DNA of 64,000 nt from Archangium lipolyticum (GCF_024623785.1 NZ_JANKBZ010000045.1:18418-82417), one strand, 5' to 3'; numbered from the stretch's first letter, positions 1 to 8,803 are shown. The notes: generated from the sequence alone by a model not told the origin. Numbers and translations: made by a program.

Positions 1-480
1 TCGGGGCAGGTGGAGCTCACCTTCCAGGACATCCTCGTGTCCGCGTCGCGAGGCCTCTCGGAGCGCGAGTGCGAGCGGCTGGCCGGCCATTACTCGCTGG
101 CGGGCGCGGAGCGCGAGCCGCGAGGGCCGGAGGACGCGCAGGTGGAGCGCTTCGACGTGACGCGCTCGGGGGCAAGGCGGCAGATATTGGCGGCGGTGGA
201 GGAGGAGGCGCGCGAGCAGGTGGCGCGCTCGCACGTGCCGGGCCGCCGCCACCGCAACGTGCACGTGGCGGTGGTGCTGTCGAGCCTGGAGACGAGACGC
301 TACGCGCTGCCGGCGTACGTGCTGGCGTACCGGTACCGGAAGAAGCTGTACCGGGTGGTGGTGCATGGGCAGGACGCGAAGGTGGTGTTGGGCGACGCCC
401 CGGTGTCGGTGCTGAAGGTGCTGCTGGTGGTGGGCGCGGTGCTGCTGGCGCTGGCCGTGGTGCTGTTGTTGCTGCGCTGA
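1..480 (+). CDS. C-terminal part of a tail-anchored hypothetical protein (5' truncated)
   Basis: The frame is already open at the first base of the window, so the gene probably begins upstream; an internal GTG at position 10 could also be the start. At least 156 residues are visible. They form a hydrophilic, Arg/Glu-rich region followed by a strongly hydrophobic stretch of about 20 residues of Val, Leu and Ala that ends just before the stop with LLLLR. This is the form of a C-terminally anchored inner-membrane protein with a cytoplasmic domain. The middle contains the aromatic/basic string YVLAYRYRKKLYRVVVHG, typical of zinc-ribbon-associated membrane proteins. No catalytic motif is visible and I do not recognise the family. 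Confidence 0.6.
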   Translation, partial: SGQVELTFQDILVSASRGLSERECERLAGHYSLAGAEREPRGPEDAQVERFDVTRSGARRQILAAVEEEAREQVARSHVPGRRHRNVHVAVVLSSLETRRYALPAYVLAYRYRKKLYRVVVHGQDAKVVLGDAPVSVLKVLLVVGAVLLALAVVLLLLR

Positions 481-551
481 GCGGCCTCCCTGGCGGGCCG
501 CGGCGTCACCTTCGCGGCCCGGTGCGCGCCTGTGAGGGCCGGGGCCGGGAG

Positions 552-1022
552 CTACCTGGGGGCGGGGGCCCAGGAGAGACTGGGGAATGAGCCGGAGGGC
601 CGCAGACCGAAGTCCTGGCGGATGCGCACGGAGGGCAGCAGGAGCCCCGCGTCGGAGAAGCGATCGGCGGCCCACTCGGCGGCGGCCCGGGTGTCCGCCA
701 CGAGCGTGTGAGCGACGGGCACGGGCTTGAGATGGAGGATGACGTTGAGGGACAACCGGCTGCGAGTCGAGGAGCTCACGAAGGCCAGTCCGAGCACCTT
801 CTCGCGCAGCAGGGCCTGATTCGCGTGCATCCACTCCGCCTGCTGCCGGCACTGCTCGAGCGGTACCGAGGCGGCGTTGAGATCGAGCAACACCATGCAG
901 GGCCCGGGCTGCCGGACGTAGGCCTCCAACCGCAGGAGGTACTGCTCGAACTGTTCGGACGTGTGCGCGCCCACGAACCTCAGCTTCAACAGTGGCCACA
1001 GGCTGTCGTCGAAGATGATCAC
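552..1022 (-). CDS. STAS/SpoIIAA-like domain protein
   Basis: A 156-residue cytoplasmic protein with no signal peptide or membrane segment. The alternation of strands and helices (IIFDDSLWPLLKLRFVG, then a helix, then MVLLDLNAA, then helices and VPVAHTLVADT) resembles SpoIIAA-like/STAS folds, often found in myxobacteria as stand-alone proteins of unknown role. I chose the GTG at 1022 because the open frame upstream is low-complexity and runs through an intergenic repeat. No phosphorylatable serine motif of classical anti-anti-sigma factors is obvious, so a regulatory role is only an inference. Confidence 0.6.
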   Translation of the reverse strand: MIIFDDSLWPLLKLRFVGAHTSEQFEQYLLRLEAYVRQPGPCMVLLDLNAASVPLEQCRQQAEWMHANQALLREKVLGLAFVSSSTRSRLSLNVILHLKPVPVAHTLVADTRAAAEWAADRFSDAGLLLPSVRIRQDFGLRPSGSFPSLSWAPAPR

Positions 1023-1185
1023 GCTCGGCCCCCCGGCTTTCTTTTCAACCCCGAGAAAAACGCTACAGAACGGGATTATGAGCCGATTGGGACGGAGGAG
1101 GATGTGAGCGCGAGGGAAGCGTCGGCCGGAGACCACTGGCGGAGGGAGCACCGTCAGGAAGGAGGCAGCGCAAGTGCCGCCACTT

Positions 1186-1242
1186 CCCTCACCCTCGCCA
1201 CCCACCCCTCTCCCTCTGGGAGAGGGACGGGGTGAGGGTATC
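1186..1242 (+). repeat. Dispersed intergenic palindrome, copy 1
   Basis: CCCTCACCC (1186-1194) pairs with GGGTGAGGG (1230-1238), and inside it CTCTCCC pairs with GGGAGAG across TCT. This gives a nested cruciform. The core recurs at about 17.7, 33.7, 44.2 (twice), 53.8 and 60.8 kb, always outside genes. Confidence 0.85.
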
Positions 1243-1285
1243 GAGCCTCCCGGGTTGAGCCCGTGCTCAGGGCACCGGGTGCCCA

Positions 1286-1657
1286 TCAGACCGTCCTCGG
1301 GGCCGACGGTGTTGTTGGGTCGAGCACCTCGTCACCCCGCGGCTTGATGCCCTGCTGCTCCCACTTCACCATCGCGTCGAAGGCGGCGACCTGCTCGGCG
1401 ATGGTGAAGTCACAGTGGCTCACGCCCCGGATGGCGCGCTGGACGAGCCACTGGGAGGTGCCGTTGGCATCGGCCCGGCGCTTGTAGAGCTGCTCCATGC
1501 TGAAGGGCACGTACAGGTCGCCGAGGGTGTGGATGCTGACGACGGGGACACTGATGCGGGCATTCGTCTGGGGAATCCAGCGGAGCCCATCGCGGCGGAG
1601 CCTGTTGGCCTCGGGGTCACCCCGCACGCGGTAGACTGCCTCGCGGCGAGGGTGGAG
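1286..1657 (-). pseudogene. Remnant of an alpha/beta hydrolase (C-terminal fragment)
   Basis: About 124 codons open without an in-frame start of good quality. A TGA lies directly upstream at 1658-1660, and the bicupin gene ends only 31 bases further on. The peptide contains VSIHTLGDLYVPF, followed by a helix and GVSHCDFT. This matches the final part of alpha/beta hydrolases, where an Asp and a His (here in SHCDF) complete the triad. The nucleophile Ser region and all of the N-terminal half are missing. I read it as a decayed gene whose 5' part was deleted. A short expressed protein from the internal GTG at 1627 cannot be ruled out. Confidence 0.6.
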
Positions 1658-1691
1658 TCACACTTCCGAGGAGATGACCCGTCGGACCGTC

Positions 1692-2819
1692 CTACTTCTT
1701 GGAAGCCGGCGGCTGGACGAGCTTCAGGTCGAGCTCGTTCAACTTCGAGAGGACGCGGTCGAACCGGAAGGGAGGAGGCGTCTGCGGGTACACGTACGCG
1801 GGGTAGGGGTCACCCAGGGTGCGGAAGAACGACTCGAAGAGGCCCGGGGTCAGGAAGCCGACCATGCGCGTGTAGTGGCTGTTGAGCTGATAGGCGTGGA
1901 TGGTGCGAGCGGGGGCGTGGACGAAATCGCCCGGAGCCAGCGTCACCGTCGCGTCGTTGACGCGCATCGTGATGGAACCATCCAGACAGAAGAAGGTCTC
2001 CGTGTGCTTCTCATGGAAGTGCAGGGGAATCATGTCTCCGGCCGGGCCCTCGCTCACGACGACGATGAACCTGCCATCGCTGTTGCGCTGATCGCCGACG
2101 AGGGAGAAGAGCTCGCTGCCCGCGACCAGTCGCTGGCCTTCACCCGAGGCGAGGACGTAGGGGACCTTCTTGTCGGGGACCGTGCCATTGGTCACGCGCT
2201 GGGGAGTGCTCCTGCTCGGCGCCTTGCGCTCGAAACGGACGTCGGCACTGGCTTCCGCCTTCTCGAGCAGCTCCTTTGAAATCTCGGGGTTGACCTCCGG
2301 GGGCTGCACATAGCCCTCATAGGGCTGGCCGAGCGCCTTGTAGAGCGGACCCATCTCCTTCCCGGTGGACCAGGAGATGAGCCGGGTGCGGTGGCTCCGC
2401 ATCTTGAGGGCATGGGGTGTCCCCTCCGGAATGCTCGCGAAATCGCCGCGGATGAGGAGGTAGTGCCCCTGCCCGAGCCAGAGCTCGACCTCTCCGTCGA
2501 GGACCAGGATGGCCTCGTGTGTCCGCGCGTGGGTGTGCGGAGGGAGGTTCGCGTCCCGTCCGCCTGTCAGGATGGCGGCCTCGAAGAGCTCCTGGGTGTC
2601 CACGCCTCTGGCGATCAGACCCGCGACCAGCCCGCCCACGAGGTAGCGCTCGCCCTCACCGTTGCGGATGAAATAGGGCACCCCTTTGCCTGGCAGCTTG
2701 CCCTCCGGCACGACCTTCTGGATGTCGATGCCCGTGTCTGCCTTGGGGGTGTCCAGGGCCTGGGCGGCCTGGCCCGAGCCGAGGACGAACATCAAGAGAG
2801 CGGCCCATGTGTGTCTCAT
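1692..2819 (-). CDS. Secreted bicupin, quercetin 2,3-dioxygenase-like
   Basis: A 375-residue protein starting MRHTWAALLMFVLGSGQAAQA, a clear Sec signal peptide, so it is exported. Two cupin domains follow. The first has HTHARTHE with a later TPHAL histidine (about residues 105-160). The second has HFHEKHTE with RTIHAY (about 265-320). These are complete H-x-H-x(n)-E...H metal sites in both halves, as in fungal-type quercetinases, which use a metal to cleave flavonols. The start at 2819 was chosen for the signal peptide; the longer open frame upstream is antisense to the LysR gene. It is transcribed divergently from that regulator, which probably controls it. The real substrate is unknown. Confidence 0.75.
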   Translation of the reverse strand: MRHTWAALLMFVLGSGQAAQALDTPKADTGIDIQKVVPEGKLPGKGVPYFIRNGEGERYLVGGLVAGLIARGVDTQELFEAAILTGGRDANLPPHTHARTHEAILVLDGEVELWLGQGHYLLIRGDFASIPEGTPHALKMRSHRTRLISWSTGKEMGPLYKALGQPYEGYVQPPEVNPEISKELLEKAEASADVRFERKAPSRSTPQRVTNGTVPDKKVPYVLASGEGQRLVAGSELFSLVGDQRNSDGRFIVVVSEGPAGDMIPLHFHEKHTETFFCLDGSITMRVNDATVTLAPGDFVHAPARTIHAYQLNSHYTRMVGFLTPGLFESFFRTLGDPYPAYVYPQTPPPFRFDRVLSKLNELDLKLVQPPASKK

Positions 2820-2903
2820 CGCAACCTGCCTGTGTGTGGGATTGGGGGTGGATTTCGAAGCCCGCGAGACAAGGATGTTGGGATGGGCTTGAGAACTCCA
2901 ATA

Positions 2904-2925
2904 GATTGAAAGTCGATCTGTAATC
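2904..2925. promoter_or_regulatory. Candidate LysR operator between bicupin and regulator
   Basis: GATT (2904-2907) and AATC (2922-2925) form a small dyad separated by 14 bases in the 120-base divergent intergenic region, which is less GC-rich than its surroundings. LysR proteins usually bind such dyads next to the divergent promoters. The match is short and could be chance. Confidence 0.3.
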
Positions 2926-2939
2926 AGTGGGAGTGATGA

Positions 2940-3824
2940 ATGGAGCTGCGCCATCTCCGGTACTTCGTCGCCGTGGCCGAGGAGCTGCACTTCGCCCGTG
3001 CGGCCAGCCGGCTGCGGATCGTGCAGCCCGCGTTGAGCATGCAGATCAAGGCGCTGGAGGAGGAGCTGGGGACACGGCTGTTGGAACGGACGCGGCGCCA
3101 TGTGGCGCTCACGGAGGCGGGCAGGCTCTTCCTGGAGGAGGCACGCCGGACGCTGGAGCAGGCGGAGCGCGCGGCGCGGGTCGCGGAACGTGCGGGCCGG
3201 GGAGAGCTGGGACGCCTGGAGATCGGGTACTCGGTCAACGTCGCCTACTCGGGCGTGCTGGCCAGGATGCTCAAGGCCTTCCGGCAACGTGCGCCGGATG
3301 TCGAGCTGCTGCTCCAGGAGTTGCACCCGTTCGACCAGCTCGAGGCCCTGGTGGATGGACGCATCCAGGTCGGCCTGCTCACGGCGCCGGTCCTGCCCGT
3401 TCCTACGGAGCTGGTGACGGTGCGGGTAGCGACCTGGCCCTTGATGGTGGCGATTCCCGCCGACCACCCGCTGTCCGCACGTGCACGCGTTCCGGCCGAC
3501 CAGCTGGTGGAGGAATCATTCATCGACTTCAGCGGGTCGAAGGAAGAGCAGGGGCTCTCCGTCCTGCAGCGCATCTGGGGCTTCACCCCGCGGATCCGCC
3601 ATCGCAGCACCAACATCATGACGGTCATCAGCCTGGTGGCCGCGGGCCTCGGCGTGGCCCTGGTGCCCGAGTCCATCGTGTCGCTCAACCTCGGGGGCAA
3701 CGTCGTCTACCGTCCGCTCACGGGCGTGACCGAGTCGATGGAGCTGTCCGTGGCATACCGCCGTCACGAGAGGGCTCCGGCCGTGCGGATCTTCCTGGAG
3801 GCTGTCCGGAGCCTGCCGGGATGA
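2940..3824 (+). CDS. LysR-family transcriptional regulator
   Basis: A 294-residue protein with the normal LysR length and layout. It has an N-terminal winged HTH (MELRHLRYFVAVAEELHFARAA, QPALSMQIKALEEELGTRLLER) in residues 1-60, a linker helix, and a periplasmic-binding-like effector domain from about residue 90 to the end, including GLGVALVPESI. The ATG at 2940 begins directly at the canonical motif. It is divergent from the bicupin dioxygenase gene, the standard arrangement for a LysR activator and its target. The inducer may be an aromatic compound, which is inference only. Confidence 0.9.
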   Translation: MELRHLRYFVAVAEELHFARAASRLRIVQPALSMQIKALEEELGTRLLERTRRHVALTEAGRLFLEEARRTLEQAERAARVAERAGRGELGRLEIGYSVNVAYSGVLARMLKAFRQRAPDVELLLQELHPFDQLEALVDGRIQVGLLTAPVLPVPTELVTVRVATWPLMVAIPADHPLSARARVPADQLVEESFIDFSGSKEEQGLSVLQRIWGFTPRIRHRSTNIMTVISLVAAGLGVALVPESIVSLNLGGNVVYRPLTGVTESMELSVAYRRHERAPAVRIFLEAVRSLPG

Positions 3825-3899
3825 GCCTCCTTCTCCACGATTGGCTTGACGGGTGCGCTCTCGATTCCGTGTAGTTCCGGCCTGGCCCTGGGGTGTCCG

Positions 3900-4744
3900 G
3901 TGTCCTCTCTACGAGCGTATATTCTCCTCGCTGCCTTGCCCGCCGCGCTCCTCTGCCTCTCCTGCGCCGCCGCGCCAGCGAGCTTCCAACCCTCATCCAC
4001 CTGGGGCGGGCAGGTCACCGGCTCTCGGGCTCAGTTCAACCAATCGTGTGGTGCCGGCTGTGCCGCCCCAGTCAATGTGAGCACTGGGGAGATCCTCGCA
4101 CCGACAGCGACTCGGGTTGGCCAGGTCGTCGACAAGGCCGTCCAAATCGTCGGGGTCGTCCAGGGTCTCAATACACTCCACCGTGCCCTGTCTGGCGAGG
4201 AGCTGGATCTCGTCGAGGCAACGCTCAAGGACTGCGTGGCACAGGCTCATGCTGACGTCAACGATACCTACCAGCGGCGTGATGATGGTTTCGGTTCGAG
4301 AACGGAAAGTTCCCAAGCGACGCCGAGTGCAAGAAGGTTGTCCGGTTCGACGAAGCGGGGGATGAGGTTTCCCTCGCTCAGGAGCTTGGGCGGCTCAAAC
4401 ATGCCGCCGCTTTCGCCTGTCTCAAGGCTCGCCTGCCTCCGGGCCTGCGCGAGAACTTCACTGTAGAGCCACGCTACAAGCCGGACCCCGAGGTAAATGG
4501 GGTCGTGCTGACGAACAAGGGCATCGATACCCTCCATCCAGACTTCGTGGTGCACGGGACCAGGAATGCCACCGACGTGCAGTGCGTCTACGAGTTCAAA
4601 TTTCCCTGTCTCTCCGCTCAGAAGTTGGACCCGCGCAAGTCCTCTGTGGCGGAGGCTCAATTGAAGGCATACCAGGAGCTGACGAAGCGATGTCCCGCGG
4701 CCCTCATTTCCCCCGCGGGGCTCTTCCAATACGGCATCCCCTGA
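3900..4744 (+). pseudogene. SitA-like toxin lipoprotein with PD-(D/E)XK nuclease domain, interrupted by a one-base frameshift
   Basis: A GTG at 3900 begins a signal peptide (MSSLRAYILLAALPAALLC, then LSC), suggesting a lipoprotein. The first frame runs to about 4285 (reading ...TYQRRDD). The continuation lies in another frame from 4286 to the TGA at 4742-4744 and encodes FENGKFPSDAECKKVV, then a helical region, then HPDFVV and YEFKFPC. PD at 4538-4543 and E-F-K at 4592-4600 form a PD-(D/E)XK nuclease signature. A stop at 4283-4285 in the second frame places the shift just after it. One missing T (turning GAT GAT TGG into GATGATGG) would restore a 281-residue protein. The gene overlaps the DUF3396 immunity gene by one base. 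It is either truly inactivated or a sequence error. Confidence 0.7.
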
Positions 4745-5790
4745 TGAACTCGTACTTCCCCCGCATCCGCCATCGCGGGCGCCGACATGGTTACGTCAAG
4801 CTCTGGAGCGGCGAAACACCCCGCTTTCCGCGGGAACTGCTCGCGCGAGATGTCATTCGCATCGCCTTCTACCTGCCGCATGACCACCCGGAGATCGCCG
4901 CCGGGGTGAGCCACGCGGTCGAGAGCTACATGCGTGCGGTTGGGCAGGGCCCCAGAACAATCAACCATTCTTTCACCAATGACGACGAGGGAGACACACT
5001 GACCGAGGAGCGCTGGCGCTCCATTCGCCGCCTCCTCCTGCCCGAGCGACCGTTCCGCTTCATCGAAGAGCTCAGTGAAGCCACTGTCTACCGACTGGAG
5101 AAGAGGGGGTACGCCACTCTATTGATCCTCGACGGAGGCTTTTCCAGCAGCAATGGCTACGAGCTCTACTACCGGGCCCGCCTTCCCCGGCGCATTCCCG
5201 CCCCGAACTCCGTGAGTCTCCTCACCGCGACACTCCCCACCGAGTACCTGGTGCGGCACGGACCCTCGAGGGTGCGCGAGCTCGCCCTGGAGATGGCTTC
5301 CCAGCTTCGTTTCGCCACCGGTCACGCGGGCCTCGCTCTCCACCTCTACTGGTCCCTGCGTGCCTCCGACTCGGCCTTACGTGCCCAGCTCTTGCGCTAT
5401 CCGGGTCTCGACCTGCGCCCCGCCTGGCTCTATGCGCACTGGATGGGCAGTCGGGTCGATGGCATCCACTGGCTCAACTTCCTCGCGCAGCCCGTGCTTG
5501 GTCAGCTCGGCGGAGCCGCTGCCCTTCGCGCTCGCCTCCGCTCCCCGGAAACGACCGTGCACGCGCTCGACGAGGAGCGTGTCGTCGTCTCGCTCGGAGA
5601 GGGGCCCGAGGCGGGAGACCTGTCCGCCGGGCAGACCCTTCCCGCGTACCGCGAGCTGGCACGGGTGCTGGAGCCCTGGCTCGAGCCCCTGCCGCCGGAG
5701 GACACCGGTCCGGAAGAGCCCCCACTCTACTCGCGCCTCAACCTCAACGAGGACGAGGCGCGGCGCTGGTGGAGACGCTTCCTCGACTGA
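4744..5790 (+). CDS. DUF3396 / type VI immunity family protein (SitI-like)
   Basis: A 348-residue soluble protein with no signal peptide. Features typical of DUF3396 are the N-terminal RDVIRIAFYLPHDHPEIA segment, a central LYYRARLPRRIPAPNSVSL region with TEYLVRHGPSRVRELALEMA, and ASQLRFATGHAGLALHLYW, followed by a C-terminal half with HWLNFLAQPVLGQLGG. DUF3396 proteins are cytoplasmic antidotes encoded next to toxins. Its ATG overlaps the TGA of the upstream nuclease-toxin gene (TGATG), so the two are translationally coupled. It stays intact although the toxin frame is broken, which would leave the cell protected. It converges on the antiporter gene, whose stop lies 14 bases away. Confidence 0.75.
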   Translation: MNSYFPRIRHRGRRHGYVKLWSGETPRFPRELLARDVIRIAFYLPHDHPEIAAGVSHAVESYMRAVGQGPRTINHSFTNDDEGDTLTEERWRSIRRLLLPERPFRFIEELSEATVYRLEKRGYATLLILDGGFSSSNGYELYYRARLPRRIPAPNSVSLLTATLPTEYLVRHGPSRVRELALEMASQLRFATGHAGLALHLYWSLRASDSALRAQLLRYPGLDLRPAWLYAHWMGSRVDGIHWLNFLAQPVLGQLGGAAALRARLRSPETTVHALDEERVVVSLGEGPEAGDLSAGQTLPAYRELARVLEPWLEPLPPEDTGPEEPPLYSRLNLNEDEARRWWRRFLD

Positions 5791-5804
5791 CGTCACCTGG
5801 CGTG

Positions 5805-7409
5805 TCACGCCGCGTCGGGCAGCGAGGGCGATGACTGCTCCAGGGGCACGTGGCCCTCGGGGTCCTTCACCTTCGCGAGCCGCTCGTCGAGCTCCGCCAC
5901 CAGATGCTCGAAGGCCTCCTTGCCGATGACGCCCCGCTGGTAGGCCTTGAGGAGCGCGTCCTTCTCCACGATGAGCATGCGCCGCACCCCCTCCTGGTGC
6001 TCCTCCTCGTGGAAGCGATTCGTCTGCTGCTTGAGCGCGGACAGCTCCTGCTCGGCCGCCGCCGCCTTCTGCTGGTAGTCCCGCTCCAGTTGCTCCACGA
6101 CGTCCGCCGGGATGTCGCGCGTGCGGCGCAGCGCCTCCAACGCCGTCAGCGCGGCGTGGATCGCCCCCACCCGCCCTCGCGCCAGCTCGTACTTCTCCTG
6201 GTACACGTCCTTGAGGCCGCTGACGCCCAGCCGCCGCAGCAGCGGCGCCATGGTGAGCCCCTGGACGATGATGGAGAGCACCACCACCCCGAACGTCATG
6301 TTCACCAGCAGCTCGCGGTGCGCGAACCCCTCGGGAAGACCCAGCACCAGCACCATGGAGATGGCGCCGCGCAGTCCGCTCCAGGTGAGCACCGCGCTCC
6401 AGCTCCAGGGCATCCGCTCCGGCGTGAAGCGCAGCAGGGCCGACACGCCGTACACCACCACCGCGCGTCCGGCCACCACCGCCACGTAGGCCAGGAGGAT
6501 GGGCCGCCAGGACGCCAGCAGCGAGCCCAGTTGCACCTCCAGGCCGATGAGCAGGAACACCACCGAGTTGAGCGCGAAGGCCAGGTACTCCCAGAAGCTC
6601 TCCACCGCCACGCGCGTGCTGGGGCTCATGCTCGTGCTCGCCGCCCAGTTGCCGCACAGCATGCCCGCCACCACCGTGGCGATCACTCCCGAGTAGTGGA
6701 AGTGCTCGGCCACCACGAACGAGCCGTAGGCCGCGATCACCGTGAGGGTGATCTCCACCATCGCGTCATCCACGCGCTGGATGACTTGAGAGATGGCGAA
6801 GCCGATTCCCCCGCCGATGAGCGCGCCCACGCCCGCCACCCGGATGAAGTCCATCGTCGCTCCTCCCACCGTGAAGTGCGCTCCGCCGGCCACCGCCACG
6901 ATGAGCGTGAAGAGCACGACGGCCGTTCCATCATTGAGCAGGCTTTCGCCCTCCACGAGGATGGCCAGCCGCTTGGGCGCTCCCAGCGCCTTGAAGAGCC
7001 CCACCACCGCGATGGGGTCCGTGGACACGATGACCGAGGCGAACACCAGCGCGTGGATGAAGCCGAAGTCACGCACGGAGTCCAATCCCCCCACCACCGG
7101 CGAGAGGATGAGCGCGGTGACTCCCACGGCCGCCACCACCCCGGGAATGGCCAGGGCATGGATGGCCAGCTTGTTCTTCCAGAACTTGCGGAACTCGACG
7201 TGGAAGGCCGCCTCGAAGATGAGCCCCGGCAGCAGGATGGCGAAGAGCAGGTCCTTGGTGAGATGGGGCGGCTCGAAGGCATGCACCACCCCGAGCGTGA
7301 GCCCCGCGACCACCAGCGCCACCGTGTAGGGAAACTTGAAGTAGCGCGCCGCGATCGCCACCGCTGTCGCGATGGAGAAGAGCAGCACGAAGCCCAGCTC
7401 GAAGTGCAT
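5805..7409 (-). CDS. Na+/H+ antiporter, CPA1 (NhaP/NHE) family
   Basis: A 534-residue inner-membrane protein with about 12 hydrophobic segments in residues 1-400. The ion-binding region shows STDPIAVVGLFK and, further on, EGESLLNDGTAVV, the signature of CPA1 antiporters; the Asp in TDP is the conserved ion-binding position. GLRGAISMVL is another conserved helix. The last 130 residues are hydrophilic and helical (many Glu, Gln, Lys) and should form the cytoplasmic regulatory tail. It exchanges Na+ or K+ for protons, serving pH and salt homeostasis. It is a single gene and does not overlap its neighbours. Confidence 0.9.
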   Translation of the reverse strand: MHFELGFVLLFSIATAVAIAARYFKFPYTVALVVAGLTLGVVHAFEPPHLTKDLLFAILLPGLIFEAAFHVEFRKFWKNKLAIHALAIPGVVAAVGVTALILSPVVGGLDSVRDFGFIHALVFASVIVSTDPIAVVGLFKALGAPKRLAILVEGESLLNDGTAVVLFTLIVAVAGGAHFTVGGATMDFIRVAGVGALIGGGIGFAISQVIQRVDDAMVEITLTVIAAYGSFVVAEHFHYSGVIATVVAGMLCGNWAASTSMSPSTRVAVESFWEYLAFALNSVVFLLIGLEVQLGSLLASWRPILLAYVAVVAGRAVVVYGVSALLRFTPERMPWSWSAVLTWSGLRGAISMVLVLGLPEGFAHRELLVNMTFGVVVLSIIVQGLTMAPLLRRLGVSGLKDVYQEKYELARGRVGAIHAALTALEALRRTRDIPADVVEQLERDYQQKAAAAEQELSALKQQTNRFHEEEHQEGVRRMLIVEKDALLKAYQRGVIGKEAFEHLVAELDERLAKVKDPEGHVPLEQSSPSLPDAA

Positions 7410-7545
7410 TGATCCTCGCCCGATTTGAGGTCAAATCATCCTATCGCGTGGGGTCCGGGCAAGGGAACACCCCGGCTCGGCGGAGGGGCGTGAGGAGAGG
7501 CCGGCGTTCTTTGCAAAGCCGCCAGGCTCGCGATAGCGAGGGGGC

Positions 7546-8667
7546 ATGCGCATCCCGGACTTCAAGCTCGAGCGGTTCTTCTCCCAGTGGGAGTTCAAGG
7601 CCCCCTACCTGCTGTGCAGCTCGGACATCGAGGGCTGGCGGATGAGCGAGCTGCTCGCGCTGGCGGACGAGGACGGGCGCGAGCGCTGGGAGCGGCTGAC
7701 GCTGGGCTACACGGAGACGCTGGGCCTGCCGGTGCTGCGCGAGGAGATCTCCCGGTTGTACCAGGGCGTGTCGGCGGAGCAGGTGCTGACCTTCGCGGGA
7801 GCGGAGGAGGCCATCTTCGTGCTGATGAACGTGCTGCTGGGGCCGGGGGACCACGCGGTGGTGACGTGGCCGGGGTACCAGTCGCTGCACGAGGTGGCGA
7901 GGGCGGCGGGGGCGGAGGTGTCGCCGCTGCGGCTGCGCGAGGAGGACGGCTGGCGGTTGGACCTGGAGGCGGTGAAGCGCGAGCTGCGGCCACACACGAA
8001 GCTGCTGGTGGTGAACTTCCCGCACAACCCGACGGGGGCGCTGCCGGACGCGGCCACGTGGAAGGCGCTGCTCGAGCTGACGGAGGAGCGCGGGGTGTAC
8101 GTGCTGGCGGACGACGTGTATCGGATGCTCGAGTACGACGCCGGGGACCGGCTGCCCGCGGCGGTGGAGCTGTCGGGCCGGGCGCTGAGCGTGGGGGCGA
8201 TGTCGAAGTCGTTCGCGCTGGCGGGGCTGCGGGTGGGGTGGCTGGTGGGGCGGGACACGGCGCTGCTGGAGCGGTGCGCGGCGTACAAGGACTACACGAG
8301 CATCTGCAACTCGGCGCCGAGCGAGGTGTTGTCCTTGATTGCCCTGAGGGCGAAGGAGCGGGTGCTGGCGCGCAGCCGCGACATCCTCACGCGCAACCTG
8401 GCGCTGCTGGATGACTTCTTCGCCCGGCGGGCGGACACGTTCCGCTGGGTGCGCCCGAGGGCGGGGAGCGTGGCCTTCGTGAAGCTGTTGCGCGACATGC
8501 CGGTGGGCGAGTTCTGCCTGCGGCTGGTGGAGAAGGAAGGCGTGCTGCTGCTGCCCGCGGACGTGTATGACTTCCCGGGCAACCACTTCCGGTTGGGGCT
8601 GGGCCGCACGAACATGCCCGAGGCCCTCGCGAGGCTGGACCGCTTCTGCGACACGCTGTGGCGCTGA
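7546..8667 (+). CDS. PLP-dependent class I/II aminotransferase
   Basis: A 373-residue cytoplasmic enzyme of fold type I. Visible motifs are LGYTETLGLPVLREEI near the N-terminus, GAEEAIFVLMN and NFPHNPTGALP (the PLP-phosphate and substrate region), LADDVYRML (Asp binding the PLP nitrogen) and SMSKSFALAGLRVGW, in which Lys221 should form the Schiff base. The C-terminal domain carries FRLGLGR, where the Arg binds the substrate carboxylate. ATG at 7546 follows a 136-base gap from the divergent antiporter. Close relatives include aspartate/capreomycidine-synthase-like aminotransferases. The amino-acid substrate cannot be told from the sequence. Confidence 0.85.
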   Translation: MRIPDFKLERFFSQWEFKAPYLLCSSDIEGWRMSELLALADEDGRERWERLTLGYTETLGLPVLREEISRLYQGVSAEQVLTFAGAEEAIFVLMNVLLGPGDHAVVTWPGYQSLHEVARAAGAEVSPLRLREEDGWRLDLEAVKRELRPHTKLLVVNFPHNPTGALPDAATWKALLELTEERGVYVLADDVYRMLEYDAGDRLPAAVELSGRALSVGAMSKSFALAGLRVGWLVGRDTALLERCAAYKDYTSICNSAPSEVLSLIALRAKERVLARSRDILTRNLALLDDFFARRADTFRWVRPRAGSVAFVKLLRDMPVGEFCLRLVEKEGVLLLPADVYDFPGNHFRLGLGRTNMPEALARLDRFCDTLWR

Positions 8668-8803
8668 GTCTGGCGCCCTCGCCTCGGGGACCCGCCGGCT
8701 CGTGCTCCTGTCTGGCAGCATAAACCCGCTTCAGGAAGTTGGTGGAGCCGGTGCGTGTTGAGGGTAGGGTCTACCCCGGATAACACCTTCCGCAGAGACC
8801 TTC

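Noticed and set aside
1692..3467. 591-residue version of the bicupin extending through the regulator
   Set aside because: The added 216 residues are antisense to the LysR gene and precede a perfect signal peptide.
4296..4466. Tail of the first toxin frame (residues after the frameshift)
   Set aside because: Ser/Arg/Leu-rich out-of-frame sequence; the conserved-looking coding potential moves to the other frame at 4286.
3900..5790. Type VI secretion locus, as suggested by the DUF3396 name
   Set aside because: No Hcp, VgrG, Tss or PAAR gene is nearby and the toxin has a lipoprotein signal, so outer-membrane exchange fits better.
5850..7412. Open frame of 520 codons opposite the antiporter
   Set aside because: His/Arg-rich shadow of a membrane protein gene with intact motifs on the other strand.
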